In this document: positions 53,270-61,609 of the stretch, piece by piece
Position numbering within the stretch: the stretch's first letter is position 1
Layout: each line of letters starts with the position of its first letter
NCBI GenBank assembly: GCA_016705365.1
Contig: JADIYI010000008.1
Coordinates: 1,116,001 to 1,180,000 of the forward strand
Reading direction: 5' to 3'
Origin: Gammaproteobacteria bacterium
GTDB taxonomy: Bacteria > Pseudomonadota > Gammaproteobacteria > Pseudomonadales > UBA5518
DNA length: 64,000 bases
Notes under the pieces: generated by a model
What the model saw: the letters and a program-made list of their open reading frames with translations, nothing else
What the model was told of the DNA's origin: nothing
The model's database searches: none
Position numbers and translations under genes: made by a program

Positions 53270-54499
53270 GTGACCAGAGTTCTTGCCCGCGTTCTTGTTT
53301 CGTCCTTCATGGTTCTGCTGTCCGTGTCGGCGCTTTCCCAGCAACCGACGCCGACTCCGACGCCGACACCGGCCGCGCAGAGTGCGGGGCCGATCATTCC
53401 CGCTCCGCCGCAGATTGCCGCGAAAGCCTGGTTCCTGGTCGATGCAAAAAGCGGCAAGGTGATCATGGAAGGCAATGCGGACGAGCGCCTCGCACCCGCC
53501 AGCCTGACCAAGATGATGACCGGTTACGTGCTGTCGCAGGCAATCGCCGGCGGCAAGGCCAAATGGGAAGACACCGCGCATATCACCCATAACTCCTGGG
53601 CCCAGAACCCGCAATTCATCGGCTCTTCGCTGATGTGGGTGGATATCAATTCCGATGTGTCGCTGAAGGATCTGTATTACGGCCTGGTGATCTCCTCGGG
53701 GAATGATGCCAGCGTGGCGATTGCCGAACACCTGGCGGGCGCCGAGGATTCGTTCGCGGAGATGATGAACAGCGAGGCCGCGCGCCTCGGCATGAGCAAC
53801 AGCCATTTCATGAACTCCCACGGCCTGTCGCACCCGGAGCATTACACCACCGCACGTGACCTCGCGACGCTTGCACGAGCCATGATCAATGACCATCCCG
53901 CGGACTACGCGGTCTATGCCGAACGCTATTTCACATACAACAATATCCGCCAGATGAACCGCAACGAATTGCTGGGCGAGCCCGGTGTCGATGGCATCAA
54001 GACCGGTCATACCGACGAGGCGGGGTATTGCCTGGTGAGTTCGGCGGAGCGCGACGGCATGCGTCTGGTCGCGGTGGTGATGGGTGCCGGCAGTCGCCGT
54101 GCCCGCACCGACGAAAGCCGCAAGATGCTGGGTTACGGATTCCGCTTCTACGAAACCGTCAAGGTGCTGGCGGCCAACACCAGCGTGACCACGGAGCCGG
54201 TGAAGGTGTGGGCCGGCGCGCAGAATGCCGTGATGGTCGGCGCCGCGCACGATATCTACGTGACCATACCGCGTGGACGCGCGGCGGAACTCAAGGCAGC
54301 CGCGGTCGATCTGAGCCGTGGCATCAAGGCTCCCGTGACAGCCGGACAGGAACTGGGCAGGATATCGGTCACGCTGGGTGAGGAGGAAGTGCTGCGCGAG
54401 CCGTTGATTGCGCTGGATAGCGTCGAACGCGGCGGTTTTTTCCGCGTCTTGTGGGATTCGCTGGTGCTGTTTTTCCTGCAGTTGTTCGGCAAGGGTTGA
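53270..54499 (+). CDS. dacC: D-alanyl-D-alanine carboxypeptidase (PBP5/6 type)
   Basis: Trims the terminal D-Ala from peptidoglycan stem peptides. From GTG 53270 (behind GGAG) it is 409 residues: a signal peptide (1 to about 23), a Thr-Pro repeat (27-34), the transpeptidase-like domain with SLTK (Ser78-Lys81), SGN (143-145) and KTG (Lys244), a beta domain, and a C-terminal amphipathic anchor (FFRVLWDSLVLFFLQLFGKG). dat follows after 10 bp. Confidence 0.95.
   Translation: MTRVLARVLVSSFMVLLSVSALSQQPTPTPTPTPAAQSAGPIIPAPPQIAAKAWFLVDAKSGKVIMEGNADERLAPASLTKMMTGYVLSQAIAGGKAKWEDTAHITHNSWAQNPQFIGSSLMWVDINSDVSLKDLYYGLVISSGNDASVAIAEHLAGAEDSFAEMMNSEAARLGMSNSHFMNSHGLSHPEHYTTARDLATLARAMINDHPADYAVYAERYFTYNNIRQMNRNELLGEPGVDGIKTGHTDEAGYCLVSSAERDGMRLVAVVMGAGSRRARTDESRKMLGYGFRFYETVKVLAANTSVTTEPVKVWAGAQNAVMVGAAHDIYVTIPRGRAAELKAAAVDLSRGIKAPVTAGQELGRISVTLGEEEVLREPLIALDSVERGGFFRVLWDSLVLFFLQLFGKG
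53347..53373 (+). repeat. Short imperfect CCGAC-rich tandem repeat in dacC
   Basis: About four 6-base units of CCGAC plus G, T or A encode Thr-Pro repeats (residues 27-34) between the signal peptide and the catalytic domain. Slippage by whole units would change the linker without breaking the frame. Confidence 0.6.
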
Positions 54500-54509
54500 A
54501 GCGTCGGCG

Positions 54510-55364
54510 ATGGCGACCGTCTACCTGGACGGGAATTTCCTCGACGACAGCGAGGCGAAGGTCTCGATTCATGATCGCGGCTTTTTGTTCGGCGATGCGG
54601 TCTACGAAGTGGTGCCGGTATACCGCGGCAATCCGTTTCGCCTGGCGCGTCATCTCGATCGGCTGCGCGAGAGCCTCGCGGCGGTAGCGATCGACTGTCC
54701 TCTGGGCGATGGGGAATGGGCGACGATCATCGCGCGACTGCTGGCCGAGGCGCACGGGCACGAATACTCGGTGTATATCCAGGTCACGCGTGGGGTTGGG
54801 GTCGGGCGCGATGCCACCCGGACCCAGGGGCTGCGTCCGACGGTGCTGGTGAGCATCTCGCCAGTCAGCATCGACCGGACCCTGCTCGCATCGGGCATAC
54901 GTGCTGCCCTGCTCGAGGACATCCGCTGGCACCACTGCCGGATCAAGGCGACCGCCCTGCTCGGCAATGTGCTGTTGCGGCGCGAGGCCCTGCAGCGCGG
55001 TGCCGCCGAGGCGTTGCTGATTCGCGATGGTGAGCTTACCGAGGGCAGTTCGTCCAATGTGTTCGCGGTGCTCGACGGGGTGTTGCGCACCGCGCCGCCC
55101 GATGAGCGCATCCTGCGCGGTATCACGCGGGAAGTGATTATCGAGCTGGCATGTGCTTGTGGCATCGATGTGCGTGAGCAGGCGGTGTCCGCCGCGCAAC
55201 TGGCCAGTGTGCAGGAACTGTTCATCTGCAGCTCGGTGCGCGAGGTGGTGCCGGTGATACAGATCGATGCGAATGCGGTGGGCGATGCCCGGCCAGGTCC
55301 GGTGACCCGACGCATCATGCAGGAGTTTGCCGCGCTCAAGGCGCGTTTCAAGGGGGATTCATGA
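54510..55364 (+). CDS. dat: D-amino acid aminotransferase (D-alanine transaminase-like)
   Basis: A fold-type IV PLP enzyme of 284 residues. Schiff-base Lys146 lies in RIKATALLGN, with EGSSSNVF and the terminal SVREVVPV typical of the family. D-alanine transaminases interconvert D-Ala and D-Glu with 2-oxo acids, which fits its place after dacC among peptidoglycan genes. Its TGA overlaps the next ATG. Branched-chain specificity is less likely. Confidence 0.9.
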   Translation: MATVYLDGNFLDDSEAKVSIHDRGFLFGDAVYEVVPVYRGNPFRLARHLDRLRESLAAVAIDCPLGDGEWATIIARLLAEAHGHEYSVYIQVTRGVGVGRDATRTQGLRPTVLVSISPVSIDRTLLASGIRAALLEDIRWHHCRIKATALLGNVLLRREALQRGAAEALLIRDGELTEGSSSNVFAVLDGVLRTAPPDERILRGITREVIIELACACGIDVREQAVSAAQLASVQELFICSSVREVVPVIQIDANAVGDARPGPVTRRIMQEFAALKARFKGDS

Positions 55365-55627
55365 GCGAGGAATCGCCGCGCATCGAGTTCCCCTGTGACT
55401 ATCCGGTGAAAATCGTCGGTGACGGGGCCGAGGATTTCCGGATGCTGGTCGAGGAAGTCGTGGAGCGCCACGCCGCCGGGTTCGCGCGCCAGTTGACCAC
55501 TACCCGTTACAGTAGCGGCGGGCGCTACATGTCCGTGACCGTGACCATCGTGGCTACCGGAAGCGAACAGCTGCAGGCGCTGTTCGAGGATCTGAAAGCC
55601 ACCGGTCGCGTACAGATGGTGCTGTGA
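55361..55627 (+). CDS. ybeD: DUF493/YbeD-family protein
   Basis: An 88-residue protein of the YbeD family (IEFPCDYPVKIVG, FEDLKATGRVQMVL end), an ACT-like fold of unknown role usually located between dacA/dacC and lipB. It overlaps dat (ATGA) and lipB (GTGA), so it is tightly coupled to both. Confidence 0.93.
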   Translation: MSEESPRIEFPCDYPVKIVGDGAEDFRMLVEEVVERHAAGFARQLTTTRYSSGGRYMSVTVTIVATGSEQLQALFEDLKATGRVQMVL

Positions 55628-56298
55628 ACCAGTCGTCCGTGGCCACTACGGTTCTCGAGGTGTGCCGCTCCGGGTTGGTCGATTACGCGCAGGCCTGGCG
55701 CGAGATGCGTGCTTACACTGACCTGCGAACGCCGGCCAGCCCCGACCGGATCTGGCTGCTGCAGCATCACTCGGTATTTACCCAGGGCCAGGCGGGGCGC
55801 AGCGAGCACCTGCTGGATCCCGGCGCCGTCCCGGTGGTGCAAAGCGATCGCGGCGGACAGGTGACCTGGCATGGTCCGGGTCAGTGCGTTGCCTATCTGA
55901 TGCTGGACATACGCCGGCTGGGGATTGGCGTGCGCGAACTGGTGGATCGAATCGAGGCGGCCGTGATCGGCCTGCTGGCCGGCATTGGAATTGTCGCCGC
56001 GGCGCGCCGTGAAGCGCCTGGGGTCTACGTGGAAGGTGCCAAGATCGCCGCGCTCGGATTACGGGTGCGGCGCGGCTGCTCCTATCACGGGCTGAGCCTG
56101 AACGTCGACGCCGATCTCGCCCCGTTCGCGCGCATCAATCCCTGCGGGTATCCGGGGCTGGCGGTTACCCGCATTGTCGACCGGGTGGCGCCGGAGGTGG
56201 ATGTGTCGATGAGCCGCATCGAGCAACTGCTGCTCGGGCAGTTGCTCGAGGTTTTTGCCTTTGATCCAAAGTCGGTGCGTGAGGTCGTGCAGTGGTGA
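55624..56298 (+). CDS. lipB: Octanoyltransferase
   Basis: Moves octanoyl groups from acyl carrier protein to lipoyl domains. The 224-residue protein has RGGQVTWHGPGQ, catalytic Lys140 in VEGAKIAALG and Cys174 in INPCGYPGL. It starts at GTG 55624 inside the previous gene's stop. The M13 peptidase gene follows after 62 bp, separating it from lipA. Confidence 0.95.
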   Translation: MNQSSVATTVLEVCRSGLVDYAQAWREMRAYTDLRTPASPDRIWLLQHHSVFTQGQAGRSEHLLDPGAVPVVQSDRGGQVTWHGPGQCVAYLMLDIRRLGIGVRELVDRIEAAVIGLLAGIGIVAAARREAPGVYVEGAKIAALGLRVRRGCSYHGLSLNVDADLAPFARINPCGYPGLAVTRIVDRVAPEVDVSMSRIEQLLLGQLLEVFAFDPKSVREVVQW

Positions 56299-56360
56299 GC
56301 AAATGGCGACGCACGCAGCGACGCGCGGGCGAATGATCCGGAAATTGCAGGGACGGGAAC

Positions 56361-58466
56361 ATGAAGAGAATTGCATCGATAGTGACGCTCTGTGTTGCGG
56401 GCCTGCTGGTGGCCTGTGGCGAGCAGGACCAGCAGGCCGCCGCGCAGCCGCCCGCTCGGGCGCAAGCCGCGGGGCCCGCTGTCACGGCGGTGGAAAGCGC
56501 CGGTCTCTATGCCGACCCCGCTGGCATCGACCGTAGCGGCTTTGATCTCGATGTGCGTCCGCAGGACGATTTTTTCCGCTATGTGAATGGTGGGTGGATT
56601 GCGCGAACCGTAATTCCGGCCGACCGCACCTGGTGGGGTGTGATCCCTGAATTGCGTGCCGAAAGCGAAAACCAGCAGCGCTCGATCATCGAGGAAATGG
56701 CCGCGCGCACCGATCTGGCGCCTGATTCGGTGGAACAGAAAATCGGCGCGCTGTTTGCGAGCCTGACGGACCAGTCGCTGGTGGAAGGCAAGGGTGTCGC
56801 ACCGATAGCGGGGACCCTCGAGGCGATCGCGGCGATAGCGTCGGTGAAGGATCTCGAGGCCTTTTTCGGCAGCGCCAATTCGCTTGGCGTGGACACGCCG
56901 CTCGGGGTGGGTGTGGTGTCCGATCCGGGCGCGGAGAATCGCTATATCAGCTACGTCTGGCAAAGTGGCCTGGGGCTGCCCGATCGCGACTATTACCTTT
57001 CCGGGGACCAGAAGTTCCGCAAACTGCGCGCGGACTATCCGCACTATATCGGCAGGCTGCTCGAGCTGGGCGGCTTCGGCGGCACGGCCGAACAGGCACA
57101 GGCCGTGTTCGCCATCGAGCAGCGGCTGGCCGAGGCACACTGGCCCGCGGAACAGAACCGCGACATGAACAAACTCTACAACCTGGTAAAAACAGAATCG
57201 CTGGTCGAGGTGGCGCCGGACTTTGACTGGCCCGCCTATCTCGAGGCGGCGAGCCTTGGCGGGCGCGCCGAGCTGATGGTGAGCCAGCTGAGTTATTTCC
57301 AGGCGCTCGGTGCGATCGTCGAGGGGTTCGGGCTCGATGCCTGGAAGGATTATCTGCGCTTCCACGCGCTGGATGCGGCAGCGCCGTGGCTGTCGGGCGA
57401 GTTCGAGCAGGCGCAGTTCGATTTCATGCAGCAGGAGGTGCTGGGGCTCGAGGAGCAGGCGCCGGTCTGGAAACGGGCGGTACGCGCCATCGATGGCCTG
57501 GTCGGCGAGGCGATCGGACGGGTCTATGTCGAGCGCTATTTCCCTGCGCAGGACAAGCAGAGCATGCGCCAACTGGTGGACAATCTGCTGGAGGCGTTTC
57601 GTGCAGGCATCGTCAATCTCACCTGGATGGGCGAGCAGACCAAACAGCGTGCCGAAGAGAAACTGGCGCGACTCGACACCAAGATCGGTTATCCGAACAA
57701 ATGGCGTGACTACTCCGGCCTGGAGGTCCGCGCCGACGATCCGCTCGGCAACCTGCAGCGCGCGCGTGATTTCGAATACCGCTTCCAGCTCGCCAAGCTC
57801 GATCTGCCGATCGATCGCGAGGAGTGGGAGATGACGCCGCAGACCGTCAATGCCTACAACGAACCGTTCAAGAACGAGATCGTGTTTCCGGCTGCTTTCC
57901 TGCAGCCGCCGAACTTCAATATGGCCGCTGATCCGGCGGTCAATTACGGTGCGATCGGCTATGTGATCGGTCACGAGATCGGTCATGCCTTCGACGACAA
58001 GGGGCGGGCTTTCGACGCCTACGGCAAGCTGAACGACTGGTGGACCACCGAGGATGCCGCGCATTACGAGCAGGCGGCAGCCAGGCTGGTCGATCAATAC
58101 AATGCATTCAGTCCGCTCGAGGGCATGAGCATCAACGGCAGGCTGACACTGGGCGAGAATATCGCCGATCTGACCGGAATCACCATCGCGTATCGTGCCT
58201 ACCATGCCTCCCTCGGCGGCAAGGAAGCGCCGCTGATCGATGGTATGAGCGGTGACCAGCGCTTCTTTTTCGGCTTCGCCCAGGCCAATCGCGCCGTGAT
58301 GCGCGAGGCTTTTCTGCGCAGCATGCTGGTCAGCGATCCGCACTCGCCTTCCGAGTTCCGGGTGCTTGGGGTGCTGCGCAATTTCACCCCGTTCTACGAG
58401 GCGTTTGGCGTGATGGAGGGCGATCGCATGTATCTGCCGCCGGAGCAGCGGGTCAGGATATGGTGA
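56361..58466 (+). CDS. M13-family (PepO/neprilysin-like) zinc metallopeptidase lipoprotein
   Basis: A 701-residue metallopeptidase. The signal peptide ends in LVAC with lipidated Cys19, so it is anchored to a membrane facing the periplasm or outside. Zinc ligands are His538 and His542 in GHEIGHAFDDKG, with Glu539 catalytic, and Glu599 in GENIADL; NAYNEP and the terminal RIW match the family. It likely degrades peptides in the envelope. Its place between lipB and lipA is unusual. Confidence 0.93.
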   Translation: MKRIASIVTLCVAGLLVACGEQDQQAAAQPPARAQAAGPAVTAVESAGLYADPAGIDRSGFDLDVRPQDDFFRYVNGGWIARTVIPADRTWWGVIPELRAESENQQRSIIEEMAARTDLAPDSVEQKIGALFASLTDQSLVEGKGVAPIAGTLEAIAAIASVKDLEAFFGSANSLGVDTPLGVGVVSDPGAENRYISYVWQSGLGLPDRDYYLSGDQKFRKLRADYPHYIGRLLELGGFGGTAEQAQAVFAIEQRLAEAHWPAEQNRDMNKLYNLVKTESLVEVAPDFDWPAYLEAASLGGRAELMVSQLSYFQALGAIVEGFGLDAWKDYLRFHALDAAAPWLSGEFEQAQFDFMQQEVLGLEEQAPVWKRAVRAIDGLVGEAIGRVYVERYFPAQDKQSMRQLVDNLLEAFRAGIVNLTWMGEQTKQRAEEKLARLDTKIGYPNKWRDYSGLEVRADDPLGNLQRARDFEYRFQLAKLDLPIDREEWEMTPQTVNAYNEPFKNEIVFPAAFLQPPNFNMAADPAVNYGAIGYVIGHEIGHAFDDKGRAFDAYGKLNDWWTTEDAAHYEQAAARLVDQYNAFSPLEGMSINGRLTLGENIADLTGITIAYRAYHASLGGKEAPLIDGMSGDQRFFFGFAQANRAVMREAFLRSMLVSDPHSPSEFRVLGVLRNFTPFYEAFGVMEGDRMYLPPEQRVRIW

Positions 58467-58524
58467 GGCGGCAGGGCAACACGATCCGTTACACTGAAGT
58501 ACGGACACAGCGGGGAAGCACCTG

Positions 58525-59511
58525 ATGTCAGAGCAACCGGATCCGGGCGGGCGCGGCAAGGCGCCCAGGGTGGTGCAGGGCGAGAAGCTGCGTGGGGCGG
58601 CAAAGCTCGCACGCATTCCGGTAAAGATCATTCCGAGCGCCGAGTTGCCGCGCAAGCCGGACTGGATCCGGGTACGCATGCCCAGCTCGCCCGAGGTCGG
58701 ACGCATCAAGGAGATACTGCGTCGGCACAAGCTCGCCTCGGTGTGCGAGGAGGCGAACTGTCCCAACCTCGGTGAGTGTTTCAGCGGCGGTACCGCGACC
58801 TTCATGATCATGGGCGATATCTGCACCCGCCGCTGCCCGTTCTGCGATGTGGCGCATGGGCGCCCCAATGCACTCGATGCCGACGAGCCGCGCGAACTCG
58901 CGCTGGCAATCGCCGAGATGGGATTGCGTTACGTCGTGATCACCTCGGTCGACCGCGATGATCTGCGCGACGGTGGTGCCGCGCATTTCGCCGCCTGCAT
59001 CGGCGAGACCCGCGCGCTGAGCCCGGGGATCCGCGTGGAGGTGCTGGTGCCCGATTTTCGCGGGCGCATGGAAGTCGCGCTGGAAATTCTCGGGCAACAG
59101 GTGCCGGATGTGTTCAATCACAACCTCGAGACCGTGCCGCGCCTGTATCGCGAGGCAAGACCGGGTTCGGATTACCAGTGGTCGCTGGATCTGTTGCGCA
59201 AATACAAGCAGTGCTGTCCCGCCGTACTCAGCAAGTCGGGACTGATGCTCGGACTCGGCGAGACGGACGCGGAGATCGTGGAGGTGATGCGCGACCTGCG
59301 TGCCCACGATGTCGACATGCTGACGCTGGGACAGTATCTGCAGCCGAGCCGCAATCACTTGCCGGTCAAGCGCTTCGTTCCTCCGGAGCAGTTCGTGGAA
59401 CTGGGCCGGGTCGCCGAGTCGCTCGGTTTTCGCAGCGTGGCCAGCGGTCCGCTGGTGCGCTCCTCCTATCACGCCGATCAACAGGTGGATCTGAGCCGGC
59501 TCGGCAAGTGA
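58525..59511 (+). CDS. lipA: Lipoyl synthase
   Basis: A radical-SAM enzyme that inserts sulfur into octanoyl groups. The 328-residue protein has both iron-sulfur cluster sets: Cys74, Cys79, Cys85 (CEEANCPNLGEC) and Cys100-x3-Cys104-x2-Cys107 (CTRRCPFC), and the C-terminal RSSYHA serine. It acts with LipB, whose gene is two genes upstream. It ends 19 bp before the convergent small gene. Confidence 0.97.
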   Translation: MSEQPDPGGRGKAPRVVQGEKLRGAAKLARIPVKIIPSAELPRKPDWIRVRMPSSPEVGRIKEILRRHKLASVCEEANCPNLGECFSGGTATFMIMGDICTRRCPFCDVAHGRPNALDADEPRELALAIAEMGLRYVVITSVDRDDLRDGGAAHFAACIGETRALSPGIRVEVLVPDFRGRMEVALEILGQQVPDVFNHNLETVPRLYREARPGSDYQWSLDLLRKYKQCCPAVLSKSGLMLGLGETDAEIVEVMRDLRAHDVDMLTLGQYLQPSRNHLPVKRFVPPEQFVELGRVAESLGFRSVASGPLVRSSYHADQQVDLSRLGK

Positions 59512-59530
59512 ACGATGGCGCCTCGCCGCC

Positions 59531-59767
59531 TCAGTGCAGGCGGTCGCGCTCCAGCATGCGACGAAACAGGATATAACGCACGCGGAAGGGTTCGGTCAGC
59601 GGGTCGGTGTCGATGGCTTTGCCGGGTCGGCGTCCGCGCAGTTGTGCCACGGATTCGGCGAGCGCCGCGAGACTTTCGACGGTGGCCTCGAACAGCAGGA
59701 ATTGTGCGATCGCGAACCGTGCGATCTGCGTTTCCGGCGAGGCGATTGTGGGCAGCCGGTGTTTCAT
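59531..59767 (-). CDS. Small protein of unknown function
   Basis: A 78-residue protein starting at ATG 59767 behind AGGAG with 7-nt spacing (MKHRLPTIASPETQIARFAI). It is helical and ends in a basic stretch RVRYILFRRMLERDRLH, with no membrane segment or known motif. The long open frame upstream is not supported because the ribosome-binding site lies inside it. Not recognised as a family. Confidence 0.65.
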   Translation of the reverse strand: MKHRLPTIASPETQIARFAIAQFLLFEATVESLAALAESVAQLRGRRPGKAIDTDPLTEPFRVRYILFRRMLERDRLH

Positions 59768-60041
59768 GAAGGTACTCCTGGTAGTCGTCGGGCGCGCACA
59801 ACGCCGGGGCAGCCTGGTTGCTGTTTGCACCGCCGTGGCGCAGTGTTTGTGCCCGCGGGGCGGATTCACCGCTCCCTGTGCTGTTGGAGCACGGGTTGTG
59901 CCAACCGGTTCGCGGGCTTGTGACAAAGTGGCGATGCGGGAACTTCAGCCACAGAGGATCGCGGTTGCATGACGCGCGCTTCTGTGCCCGTCAGGGCTCT
60001 CTGTTGCCGCTGTGGCGCGGTGGATTTCGTGGGAGCGGGGC
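59768..60041. other. Intergenic gap with divergent promoters, 274 bp
   Basis: No gene is seen. It separates two small divergent genes. A TGTGA half-site occurs near 59920 but the matching half is missing, so a Vfr site is not supported. Confidence 0.3.
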
Positions 60042-60373
60042 ATGAACGACGAAGAGCTGCGACTCGAGGCGCAGGCTTTCGAGGCTGCCGCCAGAGCACT
60101 GATGAATGGTTTCGCCGGATTGCCGGATCATCGCGAACCGCAGGACTGGGTGCGGATCTCGCACGCGCTCGATGGCGGGCCGGCGAGTTCGGCGCTGGAA
60201 AAGGAAGCGGTGCGGCAACTTGCGGCAATGATCGGCATCTGTCGCTGACCGAGCTCCCGGCGGCATTGTTGCGTCACTGGTGGCCGGGTGTAAGCTTTGA
60301 TGTCGAGCGCGTGAGCTGTCTGCGCGCCTGCCTGATGAAACCGGCACACCGCGAATGGATCGATCAAATCTGA
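60042..60373 (+). pseudogene. Small orphan gene, apparently frameshifted near 60236
   Basis: ATG 60042 follows GGGAG and encodes a helical 68-residue stretch (MNDEELRLEAQAFEAAARAL) that stops at 60248. In the -1 frame a further coding-like segment, HLSLTELPAALLRHWWPG to AHREWIDQI at 60373, follows without a start of its own and with the same third-position G/C bias. Joining the two at about 60234-60238 by adding one base would give a protein of about 110 residues. The family is not recognised; it may instead simply end at 60248. Confidence 0.5.
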
Positions 60374-60414
60374 CGGCGCCTCGAAGACGCGCGCCACGCG
60401 ATGGAGGACACGCA

Positions 60415-60852
60415 ATGGAAATGAACGGCATTGCCCACATCCAGCTGACGGTAAACGATTACCCCGCCTGCCGGGCCTTCTACCGGCAGCTGTTCGGCAA
60501 GCTCGGGATGAAGGCGGTACACGATACCGATGAAGTGATCTACGGCATCGGCAGCCGCACCGGCATCCTGGTCAGGGCGAGTGCCGCGGAATTCCGTCAC
60601 CAGCGTTTCGAGCAGTGGCGGATCGGTTTGCACCATTTCTGTTTCCGTGCGCGCAGCCGCGAGGATGTCGACGAACTGCATGCGTTTCTGGTGGAGATCG
60701 GCGCGCGCGTGGTGCATGCGCCCGAGGAAGGGCCGTGGGCGCCGGGCTATTACTCGGTGCTGTTCGAGGACCCCGATGGCCTGCGCCTGGAGGCGAACTT
60801 CGTCCCGGGCACGGGCTTGCTTGCCGAGACCGCAATGCCCGGGCAGGCGTGA
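60415..60852 (+). CDS. VOC-family (glyoxalase-fold) protein
   Basis: A 145-residue single-domain glyoxalase/bleomycin-resistance fold protein. ATG 60415 follows GGAGG. Candidate metal ligands are His8 (AHIQL), the His pair in LHHFCFRA, and the Glu in RLEANFVPG, spaced as in lactoylglutathione lyase relatives. The reaction is not known. It lies 53 bp before the GST-like gene, so a shared detoxification role is possible but speculative. Confidence 0.88.
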   Translation: MEMNGIAHIQLTVNDYPACRAFYRQLFGKLGMKAVHDTDEVIYGIGSRTGILVRASAAEFRHQRFEQWRIGLHHFCFRARSREDVDELHAFLVEIGARVVHAPEEGPWAPGYYSVLFEDPDGLRLEANFVPGTGLLAETAMPGQA

Positions 60853-60905
60853 TTCCCGACCAGTCCGCTGCCCAGGACGCGTCGGATCGAACAGGAGCAA
60901 CAGCC

Positions 60906-61592
60906 ATGTACGAACTCCATATTGCCAACAAGAATTATTCGTCGTGGTCACTGCGGCCATGGTTGTTGATGCGCCAGCTGGCGATCCCGTTCAATGAGCA
61001 CCTGGCGGTGTTTTCCGGCGGCTCCAATCACGAAGCGTTCCGCGTGTTCTCGCCTTCCGGCAGGGTGCCCTGCCTGCACGACGGCGGGCAGGTAGTCTGG
61101 GATTCGCTGGCGATTGTCGAGTACCTCGCGGAGCGCCACCCGGGCGTGTGGCCCGCAGTCGCGCCAGCGCGGGCATGGGCGCGCTGCGCCAGCGCCGAGA
61201 TGCATTCCGGGTTCGCGGCGCTGCGCACGCACTGCAGCATGAATTGCGGCCTGCGCATGGCGCTGAGCGAATTGCCGGCGGACCTGGTGGCGGATATCGC
61301 GCGCATCGACGAATTGTGGTGCGAGGGTCTGCAGCGTTTTGGCGGTCCGTTCCTGGCGGGGAGCGCATTTTGCGCGGTCGATGCGTTTTTTGCGCCGGTT
61401 GCAGTGCGCATCCGGGGTTTCGATCTGCATTTGAGTGATACCGCGCTGGCTTACGCAGACCGGCTGCTGCACCTGGCGGCGATGCGCGAGTGGTACGATG
61501 CGGCACTCCGCGAGCCGTGGCGCGAGACCGAGCACGAGAAGGAGGTGCTTGCGGCGGGAAGGCTGGTCGCGGATCTGCGCGTTGGTGGGTGA
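60906..61592 (+). CDS. Glutathione S-transferase-family protein
   Basis: A 228-residue GST with an N-terminal thioredoxin-like domain (NKNYSSWSLRPWLLMRQL, SGRVPCLHDGG, VWDSLAIVEYLAER) and a helical C-terminal domain. The NYSSWSLRPW motif is typical of a common bacterial GST subgroup of unknown substrate. ATG 60906 follows AGGAG. It ends 17 bp before the convergent holA. Confidence 0.92.
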   Translation: MYELHIANKNYSSWSLRPWLLMRQLAIPFNEHLAVFSGGSNHEAFRVFSPSGRVPCLHDGGQVVWDSLAIVEYLAERHPGVWPAVAPARAWARCASAEMHSGFAALRTHCSMNCGLRMALSELPADLVADIARIDELWCEGLQRFGGPFLAGSAFCAVDAFFAPVAVRIRGFDLHLSDTALAYADRLLHLAAMREWYDAALREPWRETEHEKEVLAAGRLVADLRVGG

Positions 61593-61609
61593 ACGGCCGC
61601 GGCAGGGCT

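Noticed and set aside
56085..58868. 927-codon open frame antisense to the M13 peptidase
   Set aside because: The sense frame holds HExxH and lipobox motifs; the antisense frame spans several genes and shows no family.
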